64,000 nt of DNA. Origin: JANXUC01 sp964619065 (lineage in GTDB: Bacteria > Acidobacteriota > Terriglobia > Terriglobales > Acidobacteriaceae). Shown one piece after another: positions 32,040 through 40,747 of this stretch. Each line of letters begins with the position of its first letter. Position 1 is the first letter of the stretch. Below the pieces are notes generated by a model. It did no database searches. It worked only from the letters and a program-made list of their open reading frames with translations, and had not been told where the DNA came from. The position numbers were made by a program, and so were the translations under genes. The stretch is taken from positions 1-64,000 of the forward strand of contig CAZUCC010000009.1 of the NCBI GenBank assembly GCA_964619065.1, read 5' to 3'.

Positions 32040-33676
32040 AACGCACCATGATCGTGGCCCTTATCCTCCTCTCCGCCATTGCAACAGGGACTTCTCAAAC
32101 CTCAGCGAGGTCCACAAACGATCCCGTCCTGCGCGCCATGCTGGAAGAACTCCAGCGCTCGAAAGCCAAGCTGAAGCTGACCGATGTGGACGCGCCTTAC
32201 TACATCGAATACCGCATTAATGACGTCGATGAGTTCAAAACCGAGACAGTCTTCGGTGAACTCCGCCTGCAGAACAGAACCCACGGACGGCTGCTGCGAG
32301 TTGTGGTTCGCGTCGGCAGCTACAAACAGGACAGCTATATCGGCATGGGCGAGGGCATGGCCAACATCGCTGTTGTGGACGATGACACCGCCGCTCTCCG
32401 GCATCAGCTTTGGCTCAACACGGATCGTGCCTACAAAATGGCCAGCGAGGCGTTGACACAGAAACAAGCTGCGCTGAAACAACTCAACGTGGAGATTCCA
32501 GTCGATGACTTCGCGAAAGCGCCTCCGGTCGAATCGATTCAGCCGCTGACCCGGCTGGACGTCGATTCCCAGAACTGGATCGAGACCCTGCGAGCGGCCA
32601 GCGCTCTTTATCGCCGGGATCCGCAGCTACAGGATTTCGACGCGACGATGAGTGCTTCCGCCATGAACCGCTACCTTGTCAACACTGAAGGGACCATCGT
32701 CCGCGACGGCAAAGCTCTGTACAACCTTCACGTCGGCGGATCCACGCAAGCCGCGGATGGCATGTACCTGAACCGTGGTTGGAGCTTTGTAGCCGCAACC
32801 GCTTCGGAACTCCCAGCGCGCGCCAAGATTTTGGAAGAATCCGGCAAGGTCGTTGCAACTTTGAAAGAGTTGCGCGAAGCACCAATGGCGGATGAAGACT
32901 ACCGCGGCCCAGTGCTGTTTGCCCCAGCGGCGGCAGAGAATGTCATCGACAGTTTGGTGAGTAACAACATTGTTGGCAGGAAGCCGCAGCTTGGAACTCC
33001 AGCCCGCACCACTGGCGCCTGGTCTGCCGAGTACAAGAGCCGGGTGCTGCCGGATTTCCTCTCCGTGAAGGATGACCCCACGCTGACCACCTTTAAAGGC
33101 CGTACCCTCATCGGCAGTTACACGGTGGATGATGACGGAGTAAAAGCGCAAGTCGTTCCTGTTGTGGAAAAAGGGAAGCTGCTCAATTTCCTGATGGGCC
33201 GTGCGCCTATCCGTGATTTTCCGGAATCGAACGGTCACGGGCGCGCTGCATTGGGCCAGGCGCCCGAACCTGCTCCAGGGACACTCGTAGTCGAATCATC
33301 CGAGCCTCTGCCGCCAGAGGAACTGAAGAAAAAGCTCATCGAGCTTGCGCGGCAGCACGATTTGAAATACGGCTACTTTGTCGAGAGCATTGGAGGAGAA
33401 CTCGCACCCCGCATCCTGCGGCGCGTTTGGGTGAGCGATGGTCACGAGGAACTGGTCCGCGGCGGGCTGTTTGGCGAACTGGATACACGCGCGCTGCGCA
33501 GCGATATCGTTGCCGCGGGGAACGACCTTGATGTCTCAAACCGCGCTGAATCGATTCCCAATTCGATCATCAATCCGTCCTTGTTATTCGACGAACTCCA
33601 GGTGAAACGTATCGATGCCAGCAAGGATAAGCTGCCGGAGTACCCTGCACCCGCGCTGAAAGCTTCTGTTCCATAA
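32036..33676 (+). CDS. Secreted TldE/PmbA-like partner subunit, zinc site absent
   Basis: A 546-residue protein of the same fold as its upstream neighbour, with a signal peptide at residues 1-22. It shares the family blocks PDFLSVKDDPTLTTFKG, LLNFLMGRAPIRDFPESNGH and the final NPSLLFDELQVKR. At the place of the zinc motif it reads LFAPAAAENVIDSLVSN, without HExxxH, so it cannot hold the metal. In E. coli TldE/PmbA is likewise the inactive half that completes the substrate chamber of TldD. The four-base overlap with the TldD-like gene supports a heterodimer. The substrate is unknown; no RiPP gene lies next to this pair. Confidence 0.88.
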   Translation: MKRTMIVALILLSAIATGTSQTSARSTNDPVLRAMLEELQRSKAKLKLTDVDAPYYIEYRINDVDEFKTETVFGELRLQNRTHGRLLRVVVRVGSYKQDSYIGMGEGMANIAVVDDDTAALRHQLWLNTDRAYKMASEALTQKQAALKQLNVEIPVDDFAKAPPVESIQPLTRLDVDSQNWIETLRAASALYRRDPQLQDFDATMSASAMNRYLVNTEGTIVRDGKALYNLHVGGSTQAADGMYLNRGWSFVAATASELPARAKILEESGKVVATLKELREAPMADEDYRGPVLFAPAAAENVIDSLVSNNIVGRKPQLGTPARTTGAWSAEYKSRVLPDFLSVKDDPTLTTFKGRTLIGSYTVDDDGVKAQVVPVVEKGKLLNFLMGRAPIRDFPESNGHGRAALGQAPEPAPGTLVVESSEPLPPEELKKKLIELARQHDLKYGYFVESIGGELAPRILRRVWVSDGHEELVRGGLFGELDTRALRSDIVAAGNDLDVSNRAESIPNSIINPSLLFDELQVKRIDASKDKLPEYPAPALKASVP

Positions 33677-33713
33677 GGAGACTCTTCAATAACAATTGCA
33701 GAAGTGTGAAGTC

Positions 33714-33789
33714 AGATTGCAGAAGTAAAAATCATGAATTTTAGGTGTCGAGATGGTATGAAGAACTAATCGGACTACTTCTGCAATCT
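33714..33789. repeat. Inverted repeat between the TldE-like and M28 genes
   Basis: AGATTGCAGAAGTA at 33714-33727 and its exact complement TACTTCTGCAATCT at 33776-33789 enclose 48 bases. Further copies of the core (ATTGCAGAAGT at 33696, CTGCAATCC at 33803) lie beside it. The unit is intergenic. It could be a processed stem-loop or a decayed repeat. Confidence 0.7.
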
Positions 33790-33871
33790 GAGATCTGAAA
33801 TCTGCAATCCTTTAGGGATTTCAGCCAGAGTTCCCTTTAGGTATTACTGCATACGAAAGGCCGCGCCACAA

Positions 33872-35308
33872 ATGCGTTCATTGACTCTCACTCCCTTGCT
33901 CGTGCTCTGCCACGGTTTGCTCTGGGGACAGCATATTGCTTTGGCGACGACTCCGCCCGCAGAAGCCGCCCCTTACGCGCCCGACTTGGTGCGCAACCTC
34001 GAAACCTTGCGCGATTCCGCCCTCTCCAGTGACTACGCTTACCACCAGTTGGCGTATCTCACAGAAAATATCGGGCCTCGGCCCACCGGTTCGGCGCAAG
34101 CCGATGCGGCGGCACACTATGTGGCGGAAACGATGCGCGCGGCAGGCCTGGAAGTGAAATTGGAAGAGGTCATGGTTCCGCACTGGGTACGGGGAGCGGA
34201 AACTGCGGAGCTTGTCGACTGGCGCGGCAAGACTCCGGGTACGACACAAAAGATCGTGGTCACAGCATTGGGCGGAAGCACCTCGACGCCTGCGGAAGGG
34301 TTGACTGCGGACGTTGTTGTGGTCCGCAATTTCGACGAATTGAGAGCGCTGGGGAAAGAGAAGGTTGCCGGCGAAATCGTCCTGTTCAACGAGAAGTTTG
34401 ATGTACAAAAAGCCGTGGCCGGACACTGGGGCGAAGCCTACGGCGAGGCAGTCCAGTATCGCTCCACAGGCGCCAAAGCCGCTGCTGACCTCGGCGCGGT
34501 CGCGTCGCTGGTGCGCTCTGTGGGTGGCGCGGACTACCGGATTCCGCACACGGGGTTTAGTGCGCCCGCCGGAATTCCGGCCGGAGCTATTACTGCCGAA
34601 GATGCGGAAACCATCGTCCACCTCGTGCAGCAAGGGACGGTCCGCATGCACCTCACGCTCACGCCTCAGATGCTGCCCGACGTTCCCGGCTACAACGTTG
34701 TTGCAGATTTGAAAGGCAGCGAGCATCCGGAGGAAGTGGTGATTATCTCCGGCCACCTCGATTCCTGGGACTTGGGCACGGGGGCGATCGACGATGGCGC
34801 GGGTGTGGTCACCGCCATGGGCACAGTGCAACTCATGAAAGAACTGCACTTACAGCCGAAACGAACCATTCGCATGATCGCATGGATGAACGAGGAAACC
34901 GGAATTCGCGGCGGGAAAGCCTATGCGAAAGTCCATGAAGCTGAGCTTGCCCATCATGTTGCTGCCATCGAAAGCGATGGCGGTGCGGGACACCCTCTAG
35001 GTTTTGAGGCTAAGGTCTCGGCGGCGGCGATTGACGATCTGAAGCCGATGGTAAAAGTTTTGGAACCCACTGGCGCCAATTTGATGATTGCAACCTCAAA
35101 CGACGTGGGAGCAGATATCTCACCGATGGCTGCGACTGGCGTCCCAACGTTTGGTCTGATGCAGGATGGCCGCGCTTATTTCAATTACCACCACACGCCC
35201 GCTGACACGTTAGACAAAGTCGTTCCTCGCGAGCTGCGGGAAAATGTGGCGGCGATGGCTGTTCTAGCTTTCACGCTGGCGAACATGCCACAGACCTTGC
35301 CGCGTTAG
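33872..35308 (+). CDS. Secreted M28-family zinc aminopeptidase
   Basis: A 478-residue exported peptidase with a signal peptide (residues 1-26). A protease-associated insert occupies about residues 130-260. The M28 catalytic part has all expected metal ligands: SGHLDSWDLGTGAIDDGAG (H and bridging D, near residues 294-305), the general-base pair in WMNEETGIRGG (near 340), AIESDGGAGHP (D near 367), and FNYHHTPADTLD (final H near 440). Such enzymes release N-terminal residues from peptides; carboxypeptidase Q-like members use dipeptides. It fits the protein-scavenging theme of the surrounding secreted hydrolases. A few bases downstream a VOC gene converges with it. Confidence 0.93.
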   Translation: MRSLTLTPLLVLCHGLLWGQHIALATTPPAEAAPYAPDLVRNLETLRDSALSSDYAYHQLAYLTENIGPRPTGSAQADAAAHYVAETMRAAGLEVKLEEVMVPHWVRGAETAELVDWRGKTPGTTQKIVVTALGGSTSTPAEGLTADVVVVRNFDELRALGKEKVAGEIVLFNEKFDVQKAVAGHWGEAYGEAVQYRSTGAKAAADLGAVASLVRSVGGADYRIPHTGFSAPAGIPAGAITAEDAETIVHLVQQGTVRMHLTLTPQMLPDVPGYNVVADLKGSEHPEEVVIISGHLDSWDLGTGAIDDGAGVVTAMGTVQLMKELHLQPKRTIRMIAWMNEETGIRGGKAYAKVHEAELAHHVAAIESDGGAGHPLGFEAKVSAAAIDDLKPMVKVLEPTGANLMIATSNDVGADISPMAATGVPTFGLMQDGRAYFNYHHTPADTLDKVVPRELRENVAAMAVLAFTLANMPQTLPR

Positions 35309-35313
35309 GCACG

Positions 35314-35682
35314 TCATTGTGAATTCAGTTTCAATGCAGTTCGGTGCTTGGGTTGGTAGAGACCTACTTCGCCTCCGCCGGGAAGTTGTATCTTGGTGAT
35401 CGAACCCCAGCGGGCTTCTTGCACATCCGAACAGGCGATGCCCTTTCCGCCAAGGGCCAGCATCTCTGCCGTCAGATCGTCGCACATCAAATAGAGCTCG
35501 TGATGGTCGTTCTCTTCGGTGGGATGGAAAGCAGCCTCTGCCGGAGGCAAGGCGAAGATCAACCATCCATGGCCAGCGTCCACAGATGCAAATCCCAGAA
35601 CGTCCCGGAAAAATTCGCGATCTGCCTCCGCGTCCTTGCTATAAACGATGATGTGCGCCCCGGAGATCATCAACTTTTCCAA
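35314..35682 (-). CDS. VOC (glyoxalase/dioxygenase fold) protein
   Basis: A 122-residue single VOC domain: GAHIIVYSKDAEADREFFRD, a central HHELYLMCDDL and a final strand GEVGLYQPKH. The pattern H8-or-9 ... E ... E could bind a metal, but the residues usual for glyoxalase I are not complete, so a dioxygenase, resistance or binding role is equally possible. The stop is five bases from the M28 stop on the other strand. An internal start at M5 (MISGAH) would also give an intact domain. Cytoplasmic, function not determined. Confidence 0.82.
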   Translation of the reverse strand: MEKLMISGAHIIVYSKDAEADREFFRDVLGFASVDAGHGWLIFALPPAEAAFHPTEENDHHELYLMCDDLTAEMLALGGKGIACSDVQEARWGSITKIQLPGGGEVGLYQPKHRTALKLNSQ

Positions 35683-35739
35683 TCGCTAGAATAACGGACT
35701 GCACGAGCCGCACAAACCGGAATTATAAGCGGGTTGTCA

Positions 35740-36876
35740 TTACTTATCTTTGGAAACGACCTTTATCGCCGGAATGTAAATCGTGGCCACATCCGCCGCG
35801 ATATCAGCGGGGCGAGAACTATTCTCGTCGAGATTGGTGAAGACGACGATCGTCAACCGGTCATCCACGTAGCGAAAGATGCTCATGGTAAATCCCTGCC
35901 ACGCTCCGTCATGCGAAAGCAGTCGATGTCCATTCACTTCGCCAACGTCCCATCCGAAACCGTAGTGGTAAGTCTTTCCGCTATTGAGTTTCACGGGTGT
36001 CCACATTTGATCGAAGCTCGCTCGCTTCAGAAGCTTCTCGGTGTAAAGCGAGGCATCCCACTTCGCCAAATCGAGCACGTTCGTGTAGAGCGCGCCATCC
36101 GCGGTAGTGTTCAGTGAGGGCGACACCCATTCCTGGTTTTTCAATTCTCCCTGGACCAAGCGATACCCGCTACTGCGGTTCGGAATGATGTCCGCTTCAC
36201 TGATAATCCTTGTCGACGTCATCCCTAGTGGCTGGAAGATGCGCTCTTGTAAAAAGTCGCCATAGAATTTCCCAGTCACGCGATGAACCAGAACGCCCAG
36301 CAGCACGTAGCCTGTGTTGCTGTACTTCCATTTCTCCCCCGGCTGAAAATCCATCGGCATGGCGGAAAATTTGCGGACCAGTTCCTCTTCGGTGTAATCC
36401 TGGCGGAAGTTGATCACGCCCTTGCCCATCGTGCTCTCTTCGCCCCCATAATCGGGAATGCCCGAAGTATGCGTCAGCAGATGACGGACTGTGACGTTTT
36501 TCCACGCCGCGGGTGCCTCTGGAAAATACTTCGTGATCGTGTCGTCCAGTCCGAGTTTGCCTTCTTCCACCAGCATCATCACCGCAGTCGCCGTAAACTG
36601 TTTCCCCACCGATCCCGTCTGGAAAATCGATGGCGGCGTCACCGGGACATTGAGTTCCACGTTCGCGAGACCATATCCCGTGGCCTTAATGATCTTGCCG
36701 TCACGCATCACTCCCAAGCTCAGGCCCGGAATTTTCTGTTCTTTCAATTGCACTCGGACGGCTTCATCCACTTTTGCGGATAGGACGTCATCGCTCATGG
36801 ACTGAGCACACGCGATTCCCAACGCTCCCAAGAAGAAGCACGCCAGCATCGCGGATTTGCAAATTATCTTCATCAC
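35740..36876 (-). CDS. Secreted serine hydrolase of the beta-lactamase/class C fold
   Basis: A 378-residue exported protein with signal peptide at residues 1-24. The three active-site motifs of the family are present: SxxK in FQTGSVGKQFTA (near residue 88), YxN in WKYSNTGYVLLG (near 186), and HxG in LLSHDGAWQGFTMS (near 320, replacing KTG). This combination is typical of Acidobacteria-type esterases, D-aminopeptidases and PBP4*-like enzymes rather than true antibiotic-degrading beta-lactamases. The block HLLTHTSGIPDYGG is also conserved in the family. Substrate unknown; peptidoglycan fragments or small esters are likely. Confidence 0.9.
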   Translation of the reverse strand: MMKIICKSAMLACFFLGALGIACAQSMSDDVLSAKVDEAVRVQLKEQKIPGLSLGVMRDGKIIKATGYGLANVELNVPVTPPSIFQTGSVGKQFTATAVMMLVEEGKLGLDDTITKYFPEAPAAWKNVTVRHLLTHTSGIPDYGGEESTMGKGVINFRQDYTEEELVRKFSAMPMDFQPGEKWKYSNTGYVLLGVLVHRVTGKFYGDFLQERIFQPLGMTSTRIISEADIIPNRSSGYRLVQGELKNQEWVSPSLNTTADGALYTNVLDLAKWDASLYTEKLLKRASFDQMWTPVKLNSGKTYHYGFGWDVGEVNGHRLLSHDGAWQGFTMSIFRYVDDRLTIVVFTNLDENSSRPADIAADVATIYIPAIKVVSKDK

Positions 36877-37006
36877 CAGTTCTCCATTGGATAACGCCCC
36901 TCGCAGTTGGCAACGAGCGTAAAACTATATCGCGATTGGATTGCATCATCACTCCTAGCCGGTCCGCGCGGTACAGAAAGCAGACCACTTCCCCGGACCG
37001 CTCAAG

Positions 37007-37036
37007 TTGACGCTGCTTCCGCCCGGCGCGTATCAT
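37007..37036 (+). promoter_or_regulatory. Sigma-70-like promoter for the DksA-type gene
   Basis: TTGACG at 37007-37012, an 18-base spacer and TATCAT at 37031-37036. The start of transcription would be near 37043, about 50 bases before the ATG at 37094. The frame that stays open upstream of that ATG begins inside this promoter. Confidence 0.6.
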
Positions 37037-37093
37037 CTTCGTTTGACCTTCCCCGGTGCAAGGCTTCCGAGGGTGGTTGAGCCAGGAAACCCG

Positions 37094-37468
37094 ATGGCGA
37101 TCGACAAGAAAAAGCTGGAGCACTTCAAGAAGACGCTGGAAGCGCGGCGCCTGGAGTTGCGGCACAGTGTGCACCGCACGGAGCAGAGTGGTCGCGATGC
37201 CGACCAGGACTCCACGCAGGATGTCGCCGATAAGGCCGCAAGTTCGTACACGAAAGAATTTCTTTTTCACCAGAGCAGCAATGAACGCCAGCTCTTGCTC
37301 ATGGTGGAAAAAGCCTTGGAGCGTGTCCGGGAAGGCACGTTCGGCGAGTGCATCGCCTGCGATAAAGAAATTAACGCCAAGCGGCTGGATGCAGTACCGT
37401 GGACGCGCCATTGCATCGAGTGCCAGGAAAAACTGGAACAGGGCATACTCGAAGAATCCGCCCAGTAA
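37094..37468 (+). CDS. TraR/DksA-family zinc-finger protein
   Basis: A 124-residue cytoplasmic protein. An N-terminal coiled-coil (DKKKLEHFKKTLEARRLELR) leads to the DksA-type tip region (QDSTQDVADKAASSYTKEF) and then a four-cysteine zinc finger, GECIACDKEINAKRLDAVPW followed by CIECQ. DksA-type proteins bind the RNA polymerase secondary channel and adjust transcription together with ppGpp. The length is close to short DksA homologues, but the tip aspartates of E. coli DksA cannot be confirmed here. The ATG at 37094 follows CAGGAAAC and lies after a promoter. A YfgM-like gene follows 61 bases later. Confidence 0.88.
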   Translation: MAIDKKKLEHFKKTLEARRLELRHSVHRTEQSGRDADQDSTQDVADKAASSYTKEFLFHQSSNERQLLLMVEKALERVREGTFGECIACDKEINAKRLDAVPWTRHCIECQEKLEQGILEESAQ

Positions 37469-37529
37469 CCAACCCGAGCCGTTGTCCATTCCGGCCCGCA
37501 GTTCATTCTGATCGAGATAGGAATTTTTC

Positions 37530-38252
37530 GTGCGCGCAGACGTTCGACATCAGTTGAAGGAAGACCGCTTTCGCGAGTTCACCGCGGAGCGTGCCCATTG
37601 GGCGGTGGAACACAAAGCCACGTTGATCAAAGCGGGAGCCGCAGTCGTAGTGCTCCTCGCTCTGGCCATCGGCGGATGGTTTTATATCAATCATCGCGAC
37701 GAACTGGCCAGCGTGGAACTCAGCAAAGCCGTACGTACCTACAACACTCCCCTGCGGCCCGCCAAATCGCCGGAACAGCCCGGCTTCCCGAGCTTCACTT
37801 CCGCCACTGAGCGTGCCACCAAGGCTCACCAGCAGTTCGAGACGATCGCTACCCAATACAGCCACACCAAGTCGGGCGACTTCGCCCGCTATTTCGCCGG
37901 CCTCACCGCCATCGATATGGGAGACAACGCCGGTGCGGAACGCTCACTCAAAGCCACCGCGGACGCCAGCAGCAACGACCTTTCGGCCCTGGCCAAGATG
38001 GCGCTTGCCGCTCTTTACCGGAACACCAATCGCGACGCACAGGCCATTGAACTCTACAAGCAACTGAGCGACAAGCCCGCCTCGACGGTATCGAAGCAAG
38101 CCGCGCAGATTGAGTTGGCGGGTCTCTATGCCAGCAAGGGCCAGACTGCCGACGCCCGGCGTATTTACGAACAACTGCAAAAAGACAACCCCAACACAGA
38201 ATTCGCCGCTCTGGCATCCGCGAAGCTCCAGGAACTAATCAAACAGAAATAA
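37530..38252 (+). CDS. YfgM-like membrane-anchored TPR protein
   Basis: A 240-residue protein. Residues 1-30 are cytoplasmic (RFREFTAERAHWAVEHKATL), residues 32-51 a membrane anchor (AGAAVVVLLALAIGGWFYI), and the rest is periplasmic with three or four TPR units (FARYFAGLTAIDMGDNAGAE, LAALYRNTNRDAQAIELYKQ, ELAGLYASKGQTADARRIYE). YfgM-type proteins are ancillary to the SecYEG translocon and periplasmic chaperones. The start is GTG at 37530. The C-terminal helix ends ALASAKLQELIKQK. Family placement is fair; the partner is inferred. Confidence 0.8.
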   Translation: MRADVRHQLKEDRFREFTAERAHWAVEHKATLIKAGAAVVVLLALAIGGWFYINHRDELASVELSKAVRTYNTPLRPAKSPEQPGFPSFTSATERATKAHQQFETIATQYSHTKSGDFARYFAGLTAIDMGDNAGAERSLKATADASSNDLSALAKMALAALYRNTNRDAQAIELYKQLSDKPASTVSKQAAQIELAGLYASKGQTADARRIYEQLQKDNPNTEFAALASAKLQELIKQK

Positions 38253-38370
38253 GCTGCGGGCGAGCCAAAGCAGCTCGCTTCTGCGAAACATCCATTCTTG
38301 GGCCGGATGACAATCGAGGAGTGGATGCTCTGGGCCTGCCTGCACATGGACCATCACCTGCGGCAGCAGT

Positions 38371-40260
38371 TCAACTGCTAGCCCCACTTGTGGCCGCAGC
38401 GCCGCCTGCGGTGCTTTCCGCGTCCGCTGGCAAGCCCTTCTTCCCATGAAGCAATTCGACCACTGCCTGGTACAGGCGGGAACGCACTTCATAGCGCTCC
38501 TGCGCCCGCGTGATATAGCGCACGACGACTTCGACGCCCAGGCTTGCCGGCCGCACACTGATCGAAGGCGCCGCTGAAAATGACTTCACGCCATAACGAT
38601 TCGTCACGCGCTGCCACTCCTGCTCCGCCAAGCGCGAATTCTTTTCCGTATCCTGCGTCACCATCTGGAGAATGCTCTCGATCACAGGAGAGGGGTCTTC
38701 GCTCTCCGGGATCTGCACCTGCAATTCGTCCCAGAGCCACTGGCCCGAAGTTGAGAAGTTGAAGTAGTGTCCCGAAACCGCGTAGCTGTTGACGAAAGCC
38801 ACTTGCCGTCCCGTGGGATATCCCGAACCGCTCGAGCCGCCCGTTTCCAGAAGCACGGTGCGCAGCAGACTGATTTCCACGACTTCCCCACCGACACCGT
38901 TGATCTCCACCCAGTCTCCTACGCGGATCCCGTTGCGGCCCATGAGCACGAACCAGCCGCAGAAACCGAGGATGAAGCCTTGCAGCGCAACCGTCAGGCC
39001 CGCGCCGATCAGCCCGAGAATCGTCGGCATCTGCTCCGGCATGCCAAAAATTACAAAGATGATCGCGAGCAGAGCTGCCGTCTTCAGCGTAAAACGAATT
39101 ACGGTACGCAGCGTCAACAGTTGCCGATGATCGGGCCCGGCATCACCCAGCATCCGCTCCAGAACCCGCCCCAGCGCGTAAGCCAGCAACAGGATCAATG
39201 TGATCAAAAGCAGCGATTGCAATATGGCGTGCAACGCCGCCCGTTGCCGCATCTGCAACCCGTCGCTCCAGCGGCCATAGATGCCACTGAGGTCCTGGTA
39301 ATCCTGGATGCGCTTATCGAACTCCGCCATACTCCGCTGATCTTCGGAAAGCTGTTGCACGGACTGTAATGCCACCGACGAAGCCTCTTTGGCCACATCT
39401 GCCGCCGCGGGACCTGCGCCACGATTTGCTGCCTGCTGCGTGAGCAACTGCTTTCGCGATTCTTCTTCGCGGACCTTCTGCTCCAGCGCATCGTGTTGGC
39501 GCGTCAGGTTGGCCGCCGCGGCCACGGCCTCCTGTTGTGCCGCTCGTATCTGGGCCTGCGCTGCTCGCAGCAGGCTCCACTGCTGCACGTGCGCCCACAA
39601 GCTGTTGGGAGAGGCATACGTTTTGCTTAGCGCCCCTCCATAAACCGTTGCGCCCCGTGTATTCTCGGCCGCCTCGTGCTGCTCGCGCATCTGCACGACC
39701 TTGGTCTGCACATCGCCCCCAGCGCGCGTGAGGTCTTCCTTCGCGTCGGCGATTTCGTCCTCGTCGAGCGCCAGTTGCGCATCGGCAAGTTCGGATTGCC
39801 CCTCTATCCCCTGATCCGCATTCCCGGCGTGCTCGGCCTTCTGGCGCAGATCGAGGGCGCGGTCCTGGTCTTTCTTGATCTGAACTTCCATCTGCCGGAC
39901 TCGGGCTTCCAGCTCTCGCGCAGCGGGAGCCAGCGCCGGCGGGTGTGCGTTCACGCGGCGCAGGGCACTGGCAAAGTCCATATCCACTTCATGATCGGCC
40001 ACATGCTCTGCCTCGCGAGCTAGTTCCTGATCGTCGGGTGTCCCGGCCCAGGCAGCCAGATCGCGCGCCACTATAAGCGGTCGTTTATCGACCGCAAACT
40101 CTTCGGGCACGGACTGCGCCAGTCCGTCTTTTCCCTGGAATGTGGCCTGGGGCTTCCCTTCGAGCTGCGACGCGCCAGGGTTGGTCAGTACCCAAGCCAC
40201 CAAGGCCAGGGCTGTGGACATCAGCAATACCGCGAAAACGAGATTGGGTGAGCGCTTCAT
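38371..40260 (-). CDS. Mechanosensitive channel of the MscS family with coiled-coil domain
   Basis: A 629-residue membrane protein. An N-terminal hydrophobic segment (NLVFAVLLMSTALALVAWVL) serves as anchor or signal. Residues about 60-330 are a long periplasmic helical/coiled-coil region rich in E, Q, A and K. Three or four membrane helices precede the MscS core, where the pore-lining and beta-domain motif reads LIGAGLTVALQGFILGFCGW followed by GIRVGDWVEINGVGGEVVEI. The C-terminal alpha/beta domain ends near HGKKGLPADAES. It is larger than E. coli MscS and closer to the YbdG/MscK type. The start at 40260 is the first ATG in front of the anchor; the frame is open to a TTG at 40371. Confidence 0.85.
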   Translation of the reverse strand: MKRSPNLVFAVLLMSTALALVAWVLTNPGASQLEGKPQATFQGKDGLAQSVPEEFAVDKRPLIVARDLAAWAGTPDDQELAREAEHVADHEVDMDFASALRRVNAHPPALAPAARELEARVRQMEVQIKKDQDRALDLRQKAEHAGNADQGIEGQSELADAQLALDEDEIADAKEDLTRAGGDVQTKVVQMREQHEAAENTRGATVYGGALSKTYASPNSLWAHVQQWSLLRAAQAQIRAAQQEAVAAAANLTRQHDALEQKVREEESRKQLLTQQAANRGAGPAAADVAKEASSVALQSVQQLSEDQRSMAEFDKRIQDYQDLSGIYGRWSDGLQMRQRAALHAILQSLLLITLILLLAYALGRVLERMLGDAGPDHRQLLTLRTVIRFTLKTAALLAIIFVIFGMPEQMPTILGLIGAGLTVALQGFILGFCGWFVLMGRNGIRVGDWVEINGVGGEVVEISLLRTVLLETGGSSGSGYPTGRQVAFVNSYAVSGHYFNFSTSGQWLWDELQVQIPESEDPSPVIESILQMVTQDTEKNSRLAEQEWQRVTNRYGVKSFSAAPSISVRPASLGVEVVVRYITRAQERYEVRSRLYQAVVELLHGKKGLPADAESTAGGAAATSGASS

Positions 40261-40357
40261 GCGAAGGGTCAGCATAGCGGGAGGCATGGAGCGGGTCAAC
40301 GCTCGCCAGGGCATTGCTCTCCTGGCCAACGTTTGCCTGACCAAGGACCACATGGAA

Positions 40358-40480
40358 TCAGAAGGCGCCAAGCCATTTCACCGGAAGGCTCGCCGCAAGG
40401 GCGTTCGCCAATTTTTCGTCGGCAGTAATCATCTCACCTTATAGTGGCGAGTGCGACACGGCGAACACGATTGTGCTCAC
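40358..40480 (-). pseudogene. vapC: vapC toxin remnant (PIN domain, most of gene lost)
   Basis: A 41-codon relic directly following the antitoxin gene: a GTG overlaps the antitoxin stop by three bases, thirteen codons lead to an in-frame TAA, and after it the frame continues as ITADEKLANALAASLPVKWL and ends LGAF-stop. That ending is the classical PIN-domain C-terminus (TADE-L ... WLG-F), so the gene has kept its last strand and helix but lost about 90 codons with the catalytic acidic residues of the N-terminal half. It cannot cleave RNA. The MscS gene lies downstream on the same strand. Confidence 0.7.
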
Positions 40481-40644
40481 CGATCTCTATTCCTATCCTC
40501 ATGCACCATCTCTTCCGCCGAAGGGAATTTCTTGGTGGACGCTTTGGGGCTCCTGGCATGAAGTCGTTCTACCTTCTTTAAGAACTGCTGGCGGCGCTTG
40601 AGTTCGGCGCCGGTGGGGATATTTTCCACGTAGAGTGTAGCCAT
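40477..40644 (-). CDS. vapB: VapB-like antitoxin, left without its toxin
   Basis: A 55-residue basic protein, MATLYVENIPTGAELKRRQQ at the start and FPSAEEMVHEDRNRDR at the end. Size, the initial beta strand and the position directly upstream of a PIN-domain remnant, with stop and start overlapping (GGTGAG), identify a VapB-type antitoxin. A VapB would bind its own promoter and neutralise VapC. Since the toxin is broken, the gene is either a solitary repressor or on its way to decay. It is shorter than typical fully annotated genes and is easily missed. Confidence 0.65.
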   Translation of the reverse strand: MATLYVENIPTGAELKRRQQFLKKVERLHARSPKASTKKFPSAEEMVHEDRNRDR

Positions 40645-40747
40645 AGGGTTTCCCTAGGAACACATTAGCATTTCCACAGTATCTTGCCCGATTTTGACGG
40701 AGGCGCGGGCGTCCTCGCCGGTGCGGTATTCTAAATCCCGGTTCGCT

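Noticed and set aside
30306..33676. TldD/TldE-like pair as maturation proteases for the radical SAM RiPP
   Set aside because: They are almost 5 kb away behind aroDE and terminators, and both are exported; the link is not supported.
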